A stretch of 64,000 bases of DNA from Streptomyces flavofungini (GTDB lineage: Bacteria; Actinomycetota; Actinomycetes; Streptomycetales; Streptomycetaceae), in the NCBI RefSeq assembly GCF_030388665.1, contig NZ_CP128846.1, positions 4,414,501-4,478,500 on the forward strand, in the 5' to 3' direction. The notes beneath the pieces are model-generated. The model was not told the DNA's origin. It made no database searches and saw only the letters and a list, made by a program, of their open reading frames with translations. The first letter of the stretch is position 1, and each line of letters begins with the position of its first letter. The position numbers and the translations under genes are program-made. Of the stretch, positions 46,285 to 55,343 are shown piece after piece.

Positions 46285-47946
46285 TCAGTACGCGGCCGTC
46301 CGGCGCGGCTGCGCGTGGGGGTCGCGGGCACGGCCGCGCCCTGGTCGCACCCGCGCACCGGGGCCACCGCCGCCCCTGGCCCCCGCGCCCAACAGGCCCG
46401 CCCTGAAAAGCCCGTACGTGATCCGCCGCGCCGCCGCGGCCTCCAGCTCGTCCCGCAGCGGCCCTGCGCGCAGCACGGCCTCGGGGCCGAGGAGGCCCTC
46501 GACGACGGCCAGCGCGCCGGCGGTGTCACCGTGGTCGAGGCGTTCGCGGACGCCGGTGAGGCAGTCCGGGCGGCGGTGGGCCTCGTCGATGGCGCGCAGG
46601 CAGGGGAGCGGGGGGCCGCCGAGGGCGACCAGGAGTTCCTCGCGCCGGACCTCGGCCGGTCCGTGGTCGAGCGCGGCGAGCGCCCCGTCGACGAGTCCGA
46701 TGCGGTGCCGGGCGCCCCGGCAGTCCACGAAGCGCGGCTCGCCCGCCCGGTCGGGGGTGCGGGGCGGTCCCGTCGGTGGGCGGTCCGGTACGAGTGCGGA
46801 GGCGACGAGGGGGTGCAGGAGGCCGACGTCGAGGGTGCCGGTGCGGAGCAGTTCGAGGTCGGGCAGGACCCAGGTGGCGGCGTCGGGCAGGACGGGCGGG
46901 GCGGCCCGGTCCCGGCCACGTCGGCCGCCCCGGCCCTCGCCCCGCCCTCCGCCCACAGCCTCCGCCCCGCCCGCCCCGTCGAGCCGCAGCACCACCCGCC
47001 GCCCGGCCCCGAGCCGGACGGTGAACAGCCCGTCGGACCGGCCCTCGGCACGCAGCAGGATCTCCGCCTCCGCGGCCCAGCGGTCGACGGCGCAGGCGAG
47101 CCCGTGCGGTGCCGTCGGCAGCGGGTGCGGGTCCGCCATGAGGAGGGCGGCGGCTGCGGCGTCGGCGGGGGTGCGGTCGGCCCCGGAGCGTACGCGCAGC
47201 TCATCGGCTCTGCGCGCGTCCCACAGGTGCCGGTGCAGGTCGAGCCGGAAGCGTCGGCTGGGATGCGGATGAGGGTGCGGGTAAGGCCGTGCCCGCGGGT
47301 ACGCGGACGAGGGCGGGGCCGGGGCGGGGTCCTGGTGGCCGGGGGCGCCGGGGCCCCCGTGGCCGAGGGCGCCGGGACCCGTGCGGGAGCCCTCCCACAG
47401 CGCGAGGCTGATCCGCTGCCCCGCGTCCGCCCACGCGGGCGGCGTCCGCGCCACCAGGTGCACCGAGCCCTGTGCGCCGGCCCGCTCCCCCGTGTCGTAC
47501 CGGGCGAGCGGGACGGTGATTCCCGGCCGCAGGAGCCCGTCGGGGGCGATCCTCGGCAGGTGCCAGCGCAGCAGGTCGGGGGCGAGGTGGCGGAGGTCGT
47601 CGCGGACGCGGGCGGCGAGTTCGCGGCCGTGCGTGCGGGCCAGGGGGCGCATGTCGAGGTCCACGTCGACGCGCGCGGCGGCGCACGCGCCGGCCCAGTC
47701 ACCGGCGAGGCGGCGGGCGGTCGCGGTCTCGATCATGTCGGCCGGTACGGCGAACTCGCGTACGCGCGGCCAGAAGGACGGGCGCCGGTCGGAGGGGCGC
47801 CGGAGAAAAAGGGCCTGGAAGGAAGGGGCCTGGAAGGAAGGGGGCCGGGCCCGGAAGGAAAGGGTCCGGGAGGCAGGGGCCCCGGAGGCAGGGGCCTGGG
47901 AGGAGGGGCGGGTGTGCCCGTTCGCGATGTCAGTGAGCATCAGCAC
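46285..47946 (-). CDS. Conserved hypothetical protein, first gene of MoxR/vWA unit
   Basis: Up to 553 residues. The N-terminal ~70 residues come from repeated GGAAGG-rich DNA (SFQAPSFQALF) and are probably not conserved; a better start may be the ATG at 47736 (MIETATARRLAGDWAGACAA). The protein contains RTHGRELAARVRDDLRHLAP, a FRLDLHRHLWDARRADELRV segment, a proline-rich insert and a C-terminal helical part. No catalytic motif is seen. It is followed by MoxR and vWA genes in one direction, so it is likely a substrate or adaptor of that system. Confidence 0.6.
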   Translation of the reverse strand: MLMLTDIANGHTRPSSQAPASGAPASRTLSFRARPPSFQAPSFQALFLRRPSDRRPSFWPRVREFAVPADMIETATARRLAGDWAGACAAARVDVDLDMRPLARTHGRELAARVRDDLRHLAPDLLRWHLPRIAPDGLLRPGITVPLARYDTGERAGAQGSVHLVARTPPAWADAGQRISLALWEGSRTGPGALGHGGPGAPGHQDPAPAPPSSAYPRARPYPHPHPHPSRRFRLDLHRHLWDARRADELRVRSGADRTPADAAAAALLMADPHPLPTAPHGLACAVDRWAAEAEILLRAEGRSDGLFTVRLGAGRRVVLRLDGAGGAEAVGGGRGEGRGGRRGRDRAAPPVLPDAATWVLPDLELLRTGTLDVGLLHPLVASALVPDRPPTGPPRTPDRAGEPRFVDCRGARHRIGLVDGALAALDHGPAEVRREELLVALGGPPLPCLRAIDEAHRRPDCLTGVRERLDHGDTAGALAVVEGLLGPEAVLRAGPLRDELEAAAARRITYGLFRAGLLGAGARGGGGPGARVRPGRGRARDPHAQPRRTAAY

Positions 47947-48182
47947 TCACCTTGCGCGGACGGGTCCCCCAATCTGTCAACAGAGTGAGTGGTCATCGTC
48001 GTCATCGCGAGGGATGGTACGGCCCTCCCTCACGCCTTGTCAGGTGTTTTTCCCGAGCTGTACCGAGTCCTGGCGCGCGCTGTACTGACTCTGGAACTTC
48101 GGGGAACGTGGGGGCGTTGGCAGAAGGACGCGCGGAACGCGCGCGCACGAGCGGTTACATGGCAGAAGCTGAGGTGTCACGG

Positions 48183-48728
48183 ATGGCTATGTGGGACAAG
48201 CTCAAGGAGCAGGCCAAGGGTCTGCAGCAGGCGCAGGGTTCGCGCGGCTCCGGCGGGCACGGGCGGTCCGGCGGCTCCTCGGGCGGCTCGAAGGCGCAGC
48301 TGATCAGCATGCTCAAGTCCCAGCTCACGTCCCTCAAGACGGAGCTGAAGAGCGGTTCGTACCGGGACGCGAGCATGGCCATGTGCGCCCTGGTCGCCGC
48401 CGCCGACGGCCAGGTCGACCCGGCCGAGCGCCAGCACGTGGAGTCGCTGATCCTGCAGAACGACGTGCTGCAGAACTTCCCGCCGGAGCAGCTGCGCCAG
48501 CGGTTCAACAAGCACGTGGACCAGCTGGCGTTCAACTTCCAGCAGGGCAAGACGGAGGTCATGCAGGAGATCGCCAAGGCGGCCAAGAAGCCGACGGAGG
48601 CCCGCGCGGTCGTCCAGACCGGCCTGGTGGTCGCGGGCGCGGACGGGTATGTCGCCCCGGCCGAGGAGCAGGTCCTGCGCGAGGCGTGCGCCGCACTCGG
48701 CCTGTCCCCGCAGGAGTTCGGCCTCTGA
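48183..48728 (+). CDS. TerB-family protein
   Basis: A 181-residue protein from the ATG at 48183; an ATG at 48159 would add eight residues. After a Gly/Ser-rich linker (about 17-32) the TerB helices read CALVAAADGQVDPAERQHVE and VVAGADGYVAPAEEQVLREA, the two acidic loops that could bind metal ions. It belongs to the tellurite-resistance protein B family, though this stand-alone form is usually a stress protein of unknown function. No other ter genes are nearby. Confidence 0.85.
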   Translation: MAMWDKLKEQAKGLQQAQGSRGSGGHGRSGGSSGGSKAQLISMLKSQLTSLKTELKSGSYRDASMAMCALVAAADGQVDPAERQHVESLILQNDVLQNFPPEQLRQRFNKHVDQLAFNFQQGKTEVMQEIAKAAKKPTEARAVVQTGLVVAGADGYVAPAEEQVLREACAALGLSPQEFGL

Positions 48729-48803
48729 GGCGGGACGGCCCCGCGGCCGACCCGCCGCGGCCCCGCCGCGCCGGAGGCGTGAGCCACCGTTCGTACGGTT
48801 CGA

Positions 48804-48837
48804 AAGGGCCCCGCCGACACGGGTCGGCGGGGCCCTT
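48804..48837. terminator. Strong terminator
   Basis: AAGGGCCCCGCCGAC / GTCGGCGGGGCCCTT, a perfect 15-bp stem with loop ACGG, between the TerB gene and the converging gene at 48864. Confidence 0.88.
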
Positions 48838-48863
48838 CGCCTCGGACGGGCCCTAGCGGGCGA

Positions 48864-49256
48864 TCACTGGTCGGAGTAGCTGAAGTCCCCCACGGTCCAG
48901 GCGCTGACGTCCTTGATCGCGACCCGGTACATGCCTCCGGTCTCGGGGATCCCCACGTTGCCCTGGAGGATCCGGGCGAGGTGGAAGTGCAGGTGTGTGG
49001 GCGCCGTCCCGCCGCCGTCGTCCGGTTCCGGACCGGACCGGACCGGGGTGCTGTGACCGGCGAAGACATCGGCGAACGGGCCGAGGCGGTCCGAGTCCTT
49101 CAGGACCTCGGAGACCCGCTGCCTCCACATGCTTTCGGGCGCGAGGCGGCCCGTGAGCACGGCGCCGGCGACGACCACGGTGAGCGACATCTGGTTGCTC
49201 TGCTCCGACTCCACCATGGCGGAGATGTTGACGAGCAGCTCGTCAGGGTTCGACAT
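48864..49256 (-). CDS. Possible gas vesicle accessory protein (GvpU-like)
   Basis: A 130-residue protein from the ATG at 49256. The pattern ISAMVESEQSNQMSLTVVVA, GAVLTGRLAPESMW, HLHFHLARILQGNVGIPETG and YRVAIKDVSAWTVGDF resembles GvpU-type accessory proteins. No gas vesicle structural genes are in the window, so the match is context-poor. It could be a stand-alone relative with another role. Confidence 0.45.
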   Translation of the reverse strand: MSNPDELLVNISAMVESEQSNQMSLTVVVAGAVLTGRLAPESMWRQRVSEVLKDSDRLGPFADVFAGHSTPVRSGPEPDDGGGTAPTHLHFHLARILQGNVGIPETGGMYRVAIKDVSAWTVGDFSYSDQ

Positions 49257-49349
49257 GACAGCGAATTCTATGCAGCGACCCGCCCCGGGCCCACCCCGCG
49301 TGCGGCTGGCCGGTCCGCGTGCGGCTGGCCGGTCCGCGGCGCCCAGGTC

Positions 49350-49946
49350 CTAGTCCGCCCGCAGCGACCGCCAGATCCGGTCCGGCAGGACCCGCACCGC
49401 CTCGTCCAGATCCACCTCGTAGCCGCCGACGAGCCAGCGGTGGGCCGTCTCCGCGACCGGGCCGAGCAGCAGGACCTCGATCGTCTGGTCGGGCAGCACG
49501 GCCACTTCACCGGCGGCGACGCGGGCGTACATCCAGGAGGCGATGGCGGCGAACTTGGCCTCCTTGGCCGCCGCCACCTCCTTGGCGTGGGCCGCGAGAT
49601 AGCGGGAGTACGCGGAGGCGTGCACGAAAGTGGCCACGTCGCGGTGTTCGCGGGTGAAGTCCAAGTACGCCTTGACGAAGGCCTGGACGCCGGTGCGGGC
49701 CGTGCGGCAGCGGGTCACGGCGGCCACCACGGGGTCGCAGAGCTGGTCCTGGCAGCGGATGTAGAGGGCGGCGGCCAGACCGTCGAAGCTGCCGAAGTGG
49801 TGGTAGAGGCTGCCGAAGCTGACGCCGCTCGCCGCCGTGACCGCGTTGACCGTGAATCCCTGCCGCCCCGATGCCGCGTACACCGCAAGGGCCGTGTCCA
49901 GGAGCAGGTCGACCGTGGCCTCGCCACGCTGCTGCTTAGGCGCCAT
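49350..49946 (-). CDS. TetR-family repressor
   Basis: A 198-residue regulator. The helix-turn-helix (about 11-58) reads FTVNAVTAASGVSFGSLYHH FGSF (the recognition helix includes SLYHH), preceded by LLLDTALAVYAASG. The rest is an all-helical ligand domain. It is divergent from the PQQ-type propeller gene, and a perfect 14-bp AT palindrome lies in between, so autoregulation and control of the divergent genes are plausible. Confidence 0.9.
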   Translation of the reverse strand: MAPKQQRGEATVDLLLDTALAVYAASGRQGFTVNAVTAASGVSFGSLYHHFGSFDGLAAALYIRCQDQLCDPVVAAVTRCRTARTGVQAFVKAYLDFTREHRDVATFVHASAYSRYLAAHAKEVAAAKEAKFAAIASWMYARVAAGEVAVLPDQTIEVLLLGPVAETAHRWLVGGYEVDLDEAVRVLPDRIWRSLRAD

Positions 49947-49981
49947 GCGGACCAGCGTAGTTCAGATCCAGCATCGGAAAC

Positions 49982-49995
49982 TTTTTCTAGAAAAA
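49982..49995. promoter_or_regulatory. AT palindrome, candidate TetR operator
   Basis: TTTTTCTAGAAAAA is a perfect 14-bp palindrome between the divergent TetR and propeller genes, with a further TAAAAAG nearby. Such AT-rich symmetry is rare in this sequence. It lies within the promoter window of both genes. Confidence 0.5.
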
Positions 49996-50034
49996 CTCTC
50001 TAAAAAGACCGTTGGTTGGGACACACTCTGTGCC

Positions 50035-51651
50035 ATGGTCAGTCACGAGTCCGAGTCGGGGCGCCCACCGGCGCACCAGCCGGTCCCCGGCAACCCCTAC
50101 GCCCAGCCGGTGCCGCAGCCGCCCGCTCAGCCGCCGATCCCGCCCCCGCCCGGGCCGCAGCCCGCGAACTCCCGCAAGCGCGCCCTGATGGTCGGCGTCG
50201 GCGCCCTCGCCCTGGTGCTCGTGGGCACGGGCGTCTTCTTCGTCACGCGGGGAGACGGCGACGGGGGCGAGGACGGTTCCCGCAAGCCGGTGGCGCAGGA
50301 CTCGCGTCAGCCCGAGCGGGACGGACGCGAGTCGGCGCCCGCGCGCGACGGCAGCGACGACGACGGCGGCAAGGGCACCGGGGAGGCCGGCCAGATCGAC
50401 GTCAACGCGGGCCGGGGGCCCGGTGACGCCAAGGCCTGGCTCGCCGTCAACGACGTGAAGCTGCCCGGCAAGGGCGGTCAACTCCTCGACCTGTGGCGGG
50501 CGGACGGCCTCGTCGCGCAGGCCGAGTACGACGAGGTCACCGCGTTCAAGGCCGCCGACGGCACGCGGGCGTGGCGGGTGCGGCTGCCCGGTGAGGTCTG
50601 CGACACCCCGGTGAACCCCTCGCCCGACGGAAAGGTGGTCGTCGCCTACACGACGAGCGAGGCCCGGGTCGGGGCCAAGTGCAACCAGCTGCAGATGATC
50701 GACCTGAAGACCGGGAAGAAGGGCTGGCACAAGAGCCTCACCGAGCACAGCACGTTGGACAGCACCACCGCCACGCACGTGGCGATCAGCGGCTCCACCG
50801 TCATGGTCGACCAGGACTCCGTCGCGCACGCCTACCGCGTGCGGGACGGCAAGCGGCTGTTCACGACCAAGCACCAGCGCGAGGGGGCCTGCTTCCTGAA
50901 GGGGGTCGCGGGCGGCTCCGCGCTGCTCCAGGTGCAGTCCTGCGCGGCGGGCTCCAAGTCCACCCACGGCCGGGTACGGGGGCTCGATCCCCGTACCGGA
51001 AAGGTCGAGTGGGTCTACCGGAGCAGGAAGGGGTGGCCCGTCGAGAAGGTCTACTCCGTCGACCCCCTCGTGGTCACCCTGCGCAGCCGCGACGATCCCG
51101 ACAAGTGGGCCGTCGCCGCCGTCGACGAGCGGGGCGAGGAGCGCTCCTGGATCGACCTCGACGGCCGCAAGGAGAAGTTCGACCACTGCACCGGTGCCGG
51201 GGACTCCGGCGAGGGCGTGCAGAACTGCGTCGGGGCCGTCGTCGCCCACGACACGCTGTACCTCGCGAGCAGGCCCAAGGACACCCTCGGGCCCAACCGG
51301 ATCGTCGCCTTCGCCCTCGGCACGGGGAAGGCCAAGTGGTCCGCCCGGGCCGGGGGCCGACAGCTCCTGCCCGTCACCGACAGCGAGCGGGACGGGCCCG
51401 GGGTGATCGTTTACGCGCGGCCGTACCGGGAGATGACCGGGCGGACCCTGTTCCTGCCCGCCGACGGCGGCAAGCCGAAGGTGCTCCTGAAGCACACCGC
51501 CGCCGCGCAGAAGATCGAGGTCTTCATGTTCGCCGGGAACACGCTGTACTTCGACGGGCGCCTGTTCATCACGCCGACGCGCCTGAACGGCAGGAGCCAC
51601 GGTTCCGCGGGCGAGGAGGGGAACGGGCGGATGCTCTCGTTCGGACCTTGA
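50035..51651 (+). CDS. Membrane-anchored PQQ-type beta-propeller protein 1
   Basis: A 538-residue protein from the ATG at 50035. A proline-rich cytoplasmic start (about 1-45) is followed by one membrane segment, ALMVGVGALALVLVGTGVFF (about 48-68), an acidic low-complexity linker, and a propeller with PQQ-like strands: VTAFKAADGTRAWRVRLPG, LQMIDLKTGKKGWHKSL, VRGLDPRTGKVEWVYRS and IVAFALGTGKAKWSARAG. The propeller faces outside. It is followed by a paralogue. Confidence 0.82.
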   Translation: MVSHESESGRPPAHQPVPGNPYAQPVPQPPAQPPIPPPPGPQPANSRKRALMVGVGALALVLVGTGVFFVTRGDGDGGEDGSRKPVAQDSRQPERDGRESAPARDGSDDDGGKGTGEAGQIDVNAGRGPGDAKAWLAVNDVKLPGKGGQLLDLWRADGLVAQAEYDEVTAFKAADGTRAWRVRLPGEVCDTPVNPSPDGKVVVAYTTSEARVGAKCNQLQMIDLKTGKKGWHKSLTEHSTLDSTTATHVAISGSTVMVDQDSVAHAYRVRDGKRLFTTKHQREGACFLKGVAGGSALLQVQSCAAGSKSTHGRVRGLDPRTGKVEWVYRSRKGWPVEKVYSVDPLVVTLRSRDDPDKWAVAAVDERGEERSWIDLDGRKEKFDHCTGAGDSGEGVQNCVGAVVAHDTLYLASRPKDTLGPNRIVAFALGTGKAKWSARAGGRQLLPVTDSERDGPGVIVYARPYREMTGRTLFLPADGGKPKVLLKHTAAAQKIEVFMFAGNTLYFDGRLFITPTRLNGRSHGSAGEEGNGRMLSFGP

Positions 51652-51765
51652 GGCCGCCACGGCCGCGCGCCGGGCGCCGACGGCGCCCGCACGCCCCACC
51701 GCTCTCCTGTCGCTGTTCCCGCCCCCGCTCGCACCACTGTCCCCGCCGCCGTTCCTGGAGTCACG

Positions 51766-53403
51766 ATGACCAACCCGCCGTCACCGCAGTCCCCGCCGCC
51801 CCAGCCCGGCGGCTTCGGCCCGCCGCCGCCCCCGCAGGGGCAGCAGCCGGGCGGCTTCGGCCCGCCGGTCGAGCCGCCCCCCGGCGGGTTCCCCCCGCCC
51901 GGCCCTTACGCACAGCCCGGCGGGTACTCCCAGCCCGGCGGCTTCGGGCCGCCCCAGCCCGTGACCACGCCGGACCCGACACCGGGTGGGGGCGGGCGCT
52001 CCCGGGGCCGCGCGGCGATCGTGGGCTCCGCCGTGCTCGCCATCGCGCTGATCGTCGGGGGCGGTGTCTGGTACGCCAACCAGCAGGGCGATGACGACGG
52101 CGCGAAGGACAAGGCGGCGGGCAAGCCGAAGGCCGACGGCGCCGGACCCGCGTACGAGAAGCCGAAGGAGCCGGTCCCCGCCGACCCGAAGGCCTCCTTC
52201 AAGGGCGCGGCCAACCAGCCCGCGTTGCCGAAGGGGGCCAGCACGTACCGGGTCAAGGGGTCCTGGCTGACCGAGAAGGTGTACGCGAAGGCGTCGGTCA
52301 AGCGGATCACCGGCCTCGACGCGGCCACCGGCCAGGACGTGTGGAAGCTGGACAAGCCCGGGATGTCCTGCGCGGGCTCCACGAAGCTCGGCGACGGCTC
52401 CATAGCCGTCGTCGTCACCCAGCCCGCGCCGAAGCCCGGGGACGACGAGAAGGGCTACGCGCCCTGCACCGAGGTCATGGCGTTCGACGTGAACACGGGG
52501 AAGAAGCTCTGGGCCAAGTCGGTCACCGTCGGCTACCAGAAGGAGAAGACCCAGTTCAACCAGGCCACGATCAGCGGCGACACCGTCGCGCTCTCCGGCC
52601 TGTACGGCGGCGCGGCCTTCGACCTGCGCTCCGGCAAGCTCCTGTGGAAGCCGAAGCTGGGCGAGAAGTGCAGGGACGTCGGCTACGGCGGCGGCGACCG
52701 GCTGGTGGCGGTGCGCTCCTGCGGTGAGCTGAGCACGCCCGTGTTCAAGGTCGAGCTGCTCGACGCGGCCACGGGCAAGCCCAAGTGGAGCTACAAGATG
52801 CCCGAGGGCGTGAAGTCCCCGAACGTCATCTCCACCTGGCCGGTGGTGGTCGGCACGGACTCCGGCGAGATCTCCTCCTCCGGAGCTTCCGACATCTTCT
52901 CCCTCGACGACCGCGGCAAGCTGCGGGCGAAGTTCGAGCTGCCGGACGGCCAGTACATGCACACCTGCGGGACCTCGTCGACCAACGAGGACTGCAAGGG
53001 CATCGTGGCCGGGAACGGCAAGCTGTACGTGGCGACGGCGCGGCGCGACGGCGACAAGGAGTACACGTCGACGAACGACATCGTGGTGTTCTCCCTGGCC
53101 ACGGGGAAGACCACCGGGCAGCGCCTGAAGGGCGGCGAGGAGTACCCGCTCTTCCCCATCCGCATGGACGGCGGGAACCTGCTCATCTACAAGAGCGCCC
53201 CGTACGCCCGGGTCTACTCCGTCCACGGCCGCACCATGAAGCAGACCCTGCTGCTCGACGCCACCACCCGGCCGACCGCCCTGCCCCCGCTCCAGTCGGA
53301 GCTGCACTTCACCCACGGCAAGCTGTACCTCAGCTCGGACCTGCTGTCCCGCCCGGTCTCGGACCGAAAGTCGATCATGATCATGGGATTCGCGGCGAAA
53401 TAG
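51766..53403 (+). CDS. Membrane-anchored PQQ-type beta-propeller protein 2
   Basis: A 545-residue paralogue from the ATG at 51766. The N-terminus is Pro/Gly/Gln-rich, followed by the membrane segment AAIVGSAVLAIALIVGGGVW (about 86-105). Propeller strands include ITGLDAATGQDVWKLDKPG, VMAFDVNTGKKLWAKSV, VELLDAATGKPKWSYKMPE and IVVFSLATGKTTGQRLKGG. Its order and length match the upstream gene, a tandem duplication 114 bases apart. The two are probably co-transcribed and under the TetR repressor. Confidence 0.82.
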   Translation: MTNPPSPQSPPPQPGGFGPPPPPQGQQPGGFGPPVEPPPGGFPPPGPYAQPGGYSQPGGFGPPQPVTTPDPTPGGGGRSRGRAAIVGSAVLAIALIVGGGVWYANQQGDDDGAKDKAAGKPKADGAGPAYEKPKEPVPADPKASFKGAANQPALPKGASTYRVKGSWLTEKVYAKASVKRITGLDAATGQDVWKLDKPGMSCAGSTKLGDGSIAVVVTQPAPKPGDDEKGYAPCTEVMAFDVNTGKKLWAKSVTVGYQKEKTQFNQATISGDTVALSGLYGGAAFDLRSGKLLWKPKLGEKCRDVGYGGGDRLVAVRSCGELSTPVFKVELLDAATGKPKWSYKMPEGVKSPNVISTWPVVVGTDSGEISSSGASDIFSLDDRGKLRAKFELPDGQYMHTCGTSSTNEDCKGIVAGNGKLYVATARRDGDKEYTSTNDIVVFSLATGKTTGQRLKGGEEYPLFPIRMDGGNLLIYKSAPYARVYSVHGRTMKQTLLLDATTRPTALPPLQSELHFTHGKLYLSSDLLSRPVSDRKSIMIMGFAAK

Positions 53404-53507
53404 CGTTCGCCACGCAATAGCAAGCATGATCTAACCTGGCCCCGACGGACATATGTGTGCGAAGTGCCGGGCGGCGCGACGCGGTGGGGGAAGAGGACGG
53501 TCAGCCG

Positions 53508-54233
53508 ATGCCGCGAGCTGTGCGCGCCGTCCGCCGTCTGCGCGCCACCCTGCGGGCGGAGTGGCAGTTCCTCTGCCTGGCGGCGTGGCGGGAGCTGCGG
53601 GAACGCCGCCCGGCCGGGGTCTCCCTGGCCGTGGCGGCGGCCCTCGCCATGATCTGCCTGCACGAACTCCAGCAGATCCCGTCGAGCGACCGCGTCGTGC
53701 GCAGGCTCAGCGAGGTCCGCGCCGACCAGCCGCTCTGGCTCTCGCTCCTGCGCACCCCGGTCTCCGTCCTGGTCCCGACCCGGGACCAGCCGGTCTGGGG
53801 CGGCCTGCCCCGCCTGCTCCTCTCCCTCGGCCTGGCCCAGCTCCTCATCGGCTCCAAACGCGCCCTGCTCATCGCGTACGCGGCGACGCTGGCCGGCACC
53901 TTGAGCGCGCGGGTCATGGTGGCCATCGGCCCCGACCACTTCGCGGGGGTGCCGGCCGCGTACGCCCACGACGTGGACACCGGCGCGTCGGCGGCCGTGG
54001 TGGGCCTGTTCACCTACCTGTCGGTGCGGCTGCGGGCCCCCGCCCTGTGCCTTGTGACCGTCGTGCCGACGGTGGTGGGCTCGATCCTGAAGCCGAACCT
54101 GGCGGGCCGGGAACACCTGGTGGCGGTGGCGTTCGTCCTCGCCATCGCCCTGATCCAGGAACACCGAAGACCGAACGAGTTCCGCCGCCCCCGCCCGGCC
54201 ACCCCGCCCGCCTCGTCCGCCCCACCCGCCTGA
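53508..54233 (+). CDS. Rhomboid-like membrane protein
   Basis: A 241-residue protein from the ATG at 53508 (GAGGA upstream). It has about six membrane segments. The pattern resembles rhomboid proteases (VWGGLPRLLLSLGLAQLLIG, then ASAAVVGLFTYLSVR), but no Ser/His dyad in the standard places is clear, so it may be an inactive relative. It stands between the propeller genes and a converging small gene. Confidence 0.65.
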   Translation: MPRAVRAVRRLRATLRAEWQFLCLAAWRELRERRPAGVSLAVAAALAMICLHELQQIPSSDRVVRRLSEVRADQPLWLSLLRTPVSVLVPTRDQPVWGGLPRLLLSLGLAQLLIGSKRALLIAYAATLAGTLSARVMVAIGPDHFAGVPAAYAHDVDTGASAAVVGLFTYLSVRLRAPALCLVTVVPTVVGSILKPNLAGREHLVAVAFVLAIALIQEHRRPNEFRRPRPATPPASSAPPA

Positions 54234-54235
54234 CG

Positions 54236-54664
54236 TCAGAGGGACCCGAGGTCCGAAGAGACCCAGTGCTCGGGCCGCAGCCGGATCACGACCTGCTCGC
54301 CGTGCTCCTTCCACGCCATCTCCACGTACCCGTCGACCTTCTCGGCGGGGAGGTACCGGGCGGAGATCTCCCGCAACTGCTCCGGCGTGGCCGCCTCCGT
54401 GCTGACGACGGGCCCCTCGACACTCACGTACCGGATCGTCGGCTCGACCCGCTCGACCAGCAGCGAGAACCGCCCCGCGGCAGCGATCAACCGCCCCTTG
54501 CGCGAGTCGCGGCCCGTCATGATCCACACGTCCCCGCCCGGCGCGTACTGGTACCAGATGGGCACGACGAGCGGCGCCCGTCCGTCCTCCCCCGAGTCCA
54601 CGGCCAGCGCAGCGATGTGCGCCTCGGCCAGGAACTGCTCACGTTCGTCACGGGTCAGAGCCAT
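54236..54664 (-). CDS. PPOX-class FMN-binding protein
   Basis: A 142-residue member of the pyridoxamine 5'-phosphate oxidase superfamily. Landmarks are FLAEAHIAALAVDSGEDGRA, PIWYQYAPGGDVWIMTGRDS, GRFSLLVERVEPTIRYVSVE and MAWKEHGEQVVIRLRPEHW. It should bind FMN or F420 as a dimer; the substrate is unknown. Its stop lies two bases from the convergent rhomboid-like gene. Confidence 0.85.
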   Translation of the reverse strand: MALTRDEREQFLAEAHIAALAVDSGEDGRAPLVVPIWYQYAPGGDVWIMTGRDSRKGRLIAAAGRFSLLVERVEPTIRYVSVEGPVVSTEAATPEQLREISARYLPAEKVDGYVEMAWKEHGEQVVIRLRPEHWVSSDLGSL

Positions 54665-54823
54665 CGTCGATCCCCTTCGCCTCGTAGAACTCGCGCGGTC
54701 CCTCCTGCTTACACGTCCAGAGCCGTGCCGTACACACGGGACACCCTGACGCGGAGCGCCACTTCGCGGTCCGCCGCCATCCGGGCCAGAGGCCCCGCGG
54801 ACGGGTGTTCACGTACGGTGGCT

Positions 54824-54855
54824 GGACGCATCGTCACACGGACGCATCGTCACAC
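54824..54855. repeat. 16-bp exact tandem repeat
   Basis: GGACGCATCGTCACAC occurs twice in a row (54824-54839 and 54840-54855), 14 bases upstream of the PH-domain start. It overlaps the likely ribosome site region and could be a promoter duplication. Confidence 0.8.
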
Positions 54856-54868
54856 GAGGGGGCCTGAC

Positions 54869-55234
54869 ATGGCGCTGTTCGGAAACGCGCACACCGTCGA
54901 CCCGGCGTCGGCTCAGCAGGAGTACGCCCGGCTGATGGGCCACGGCGAGCAGGTGTACGCCGCCTACCGGCTGATCCGCGACACCATCCTGCTCACCGAC
55001 CGCCGCATGATCTTCGTCGACAAGCAGGGCATGACCGGCAAGAAGGTCGAGTACCACTCGGTGCCCTACCGCAGCATCACGCACTTCTCGGTCGAGACCG
55101 CGGGCCACTTCGACCTGGACGCGGAGCTGAAGATATGGATCTCCAGCAACCCCGTGCCGATCGAGAAGACCTTCACCAAGGGCGTCGACATCTACGAGGT
55201 GCAGGCGATACTCACCCAGTTCGTGGCCAGGTAG
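54869..55234 (+). CDS. PH-domain protein (bacterial)
   Basis: A 121-residue protein from the ATG at 54869 (GAGGGGG upstream). The bacterial PH fold pattern is VYAAYRLIRDTILLTDRRMI, VPYRSITHFSVETAGHFDLD and ELKIWISSNPVPIEKTFTKG. It matches the full length of the YvbH-like PH domain family. Role unknown; such proteins are often cytoplasmic and stress-linked. Confidence 0.85.
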   Translation: MALFGNAHTVDPASAQQEYARLMGHGEQVYAAYRLIRDTILLTDRRMIFVDKQGMTGKKVEYHSVPYRSITHFSVETAGHFDLDAELKIWISSNPVPIEKTFTKGVDIYEVQAILTQFVAR

Positions 55235-55343
55235 GGCCCGGTTCGCGGGCTGTAAGTCGCCGGGTGGTCGCCGAGTAGTCGCGGGGACGGGGACCGGGTA
55301 CGTTCATGGGTGCACTGCACAGCAATCCAGGGAACGACCCCCC

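Noticed and set aside
46285..47946. Possibility that the first gene of the MoxR unit is a nuclease or protease
   Set aside because: No catalytic motif is visible, so no function was given.
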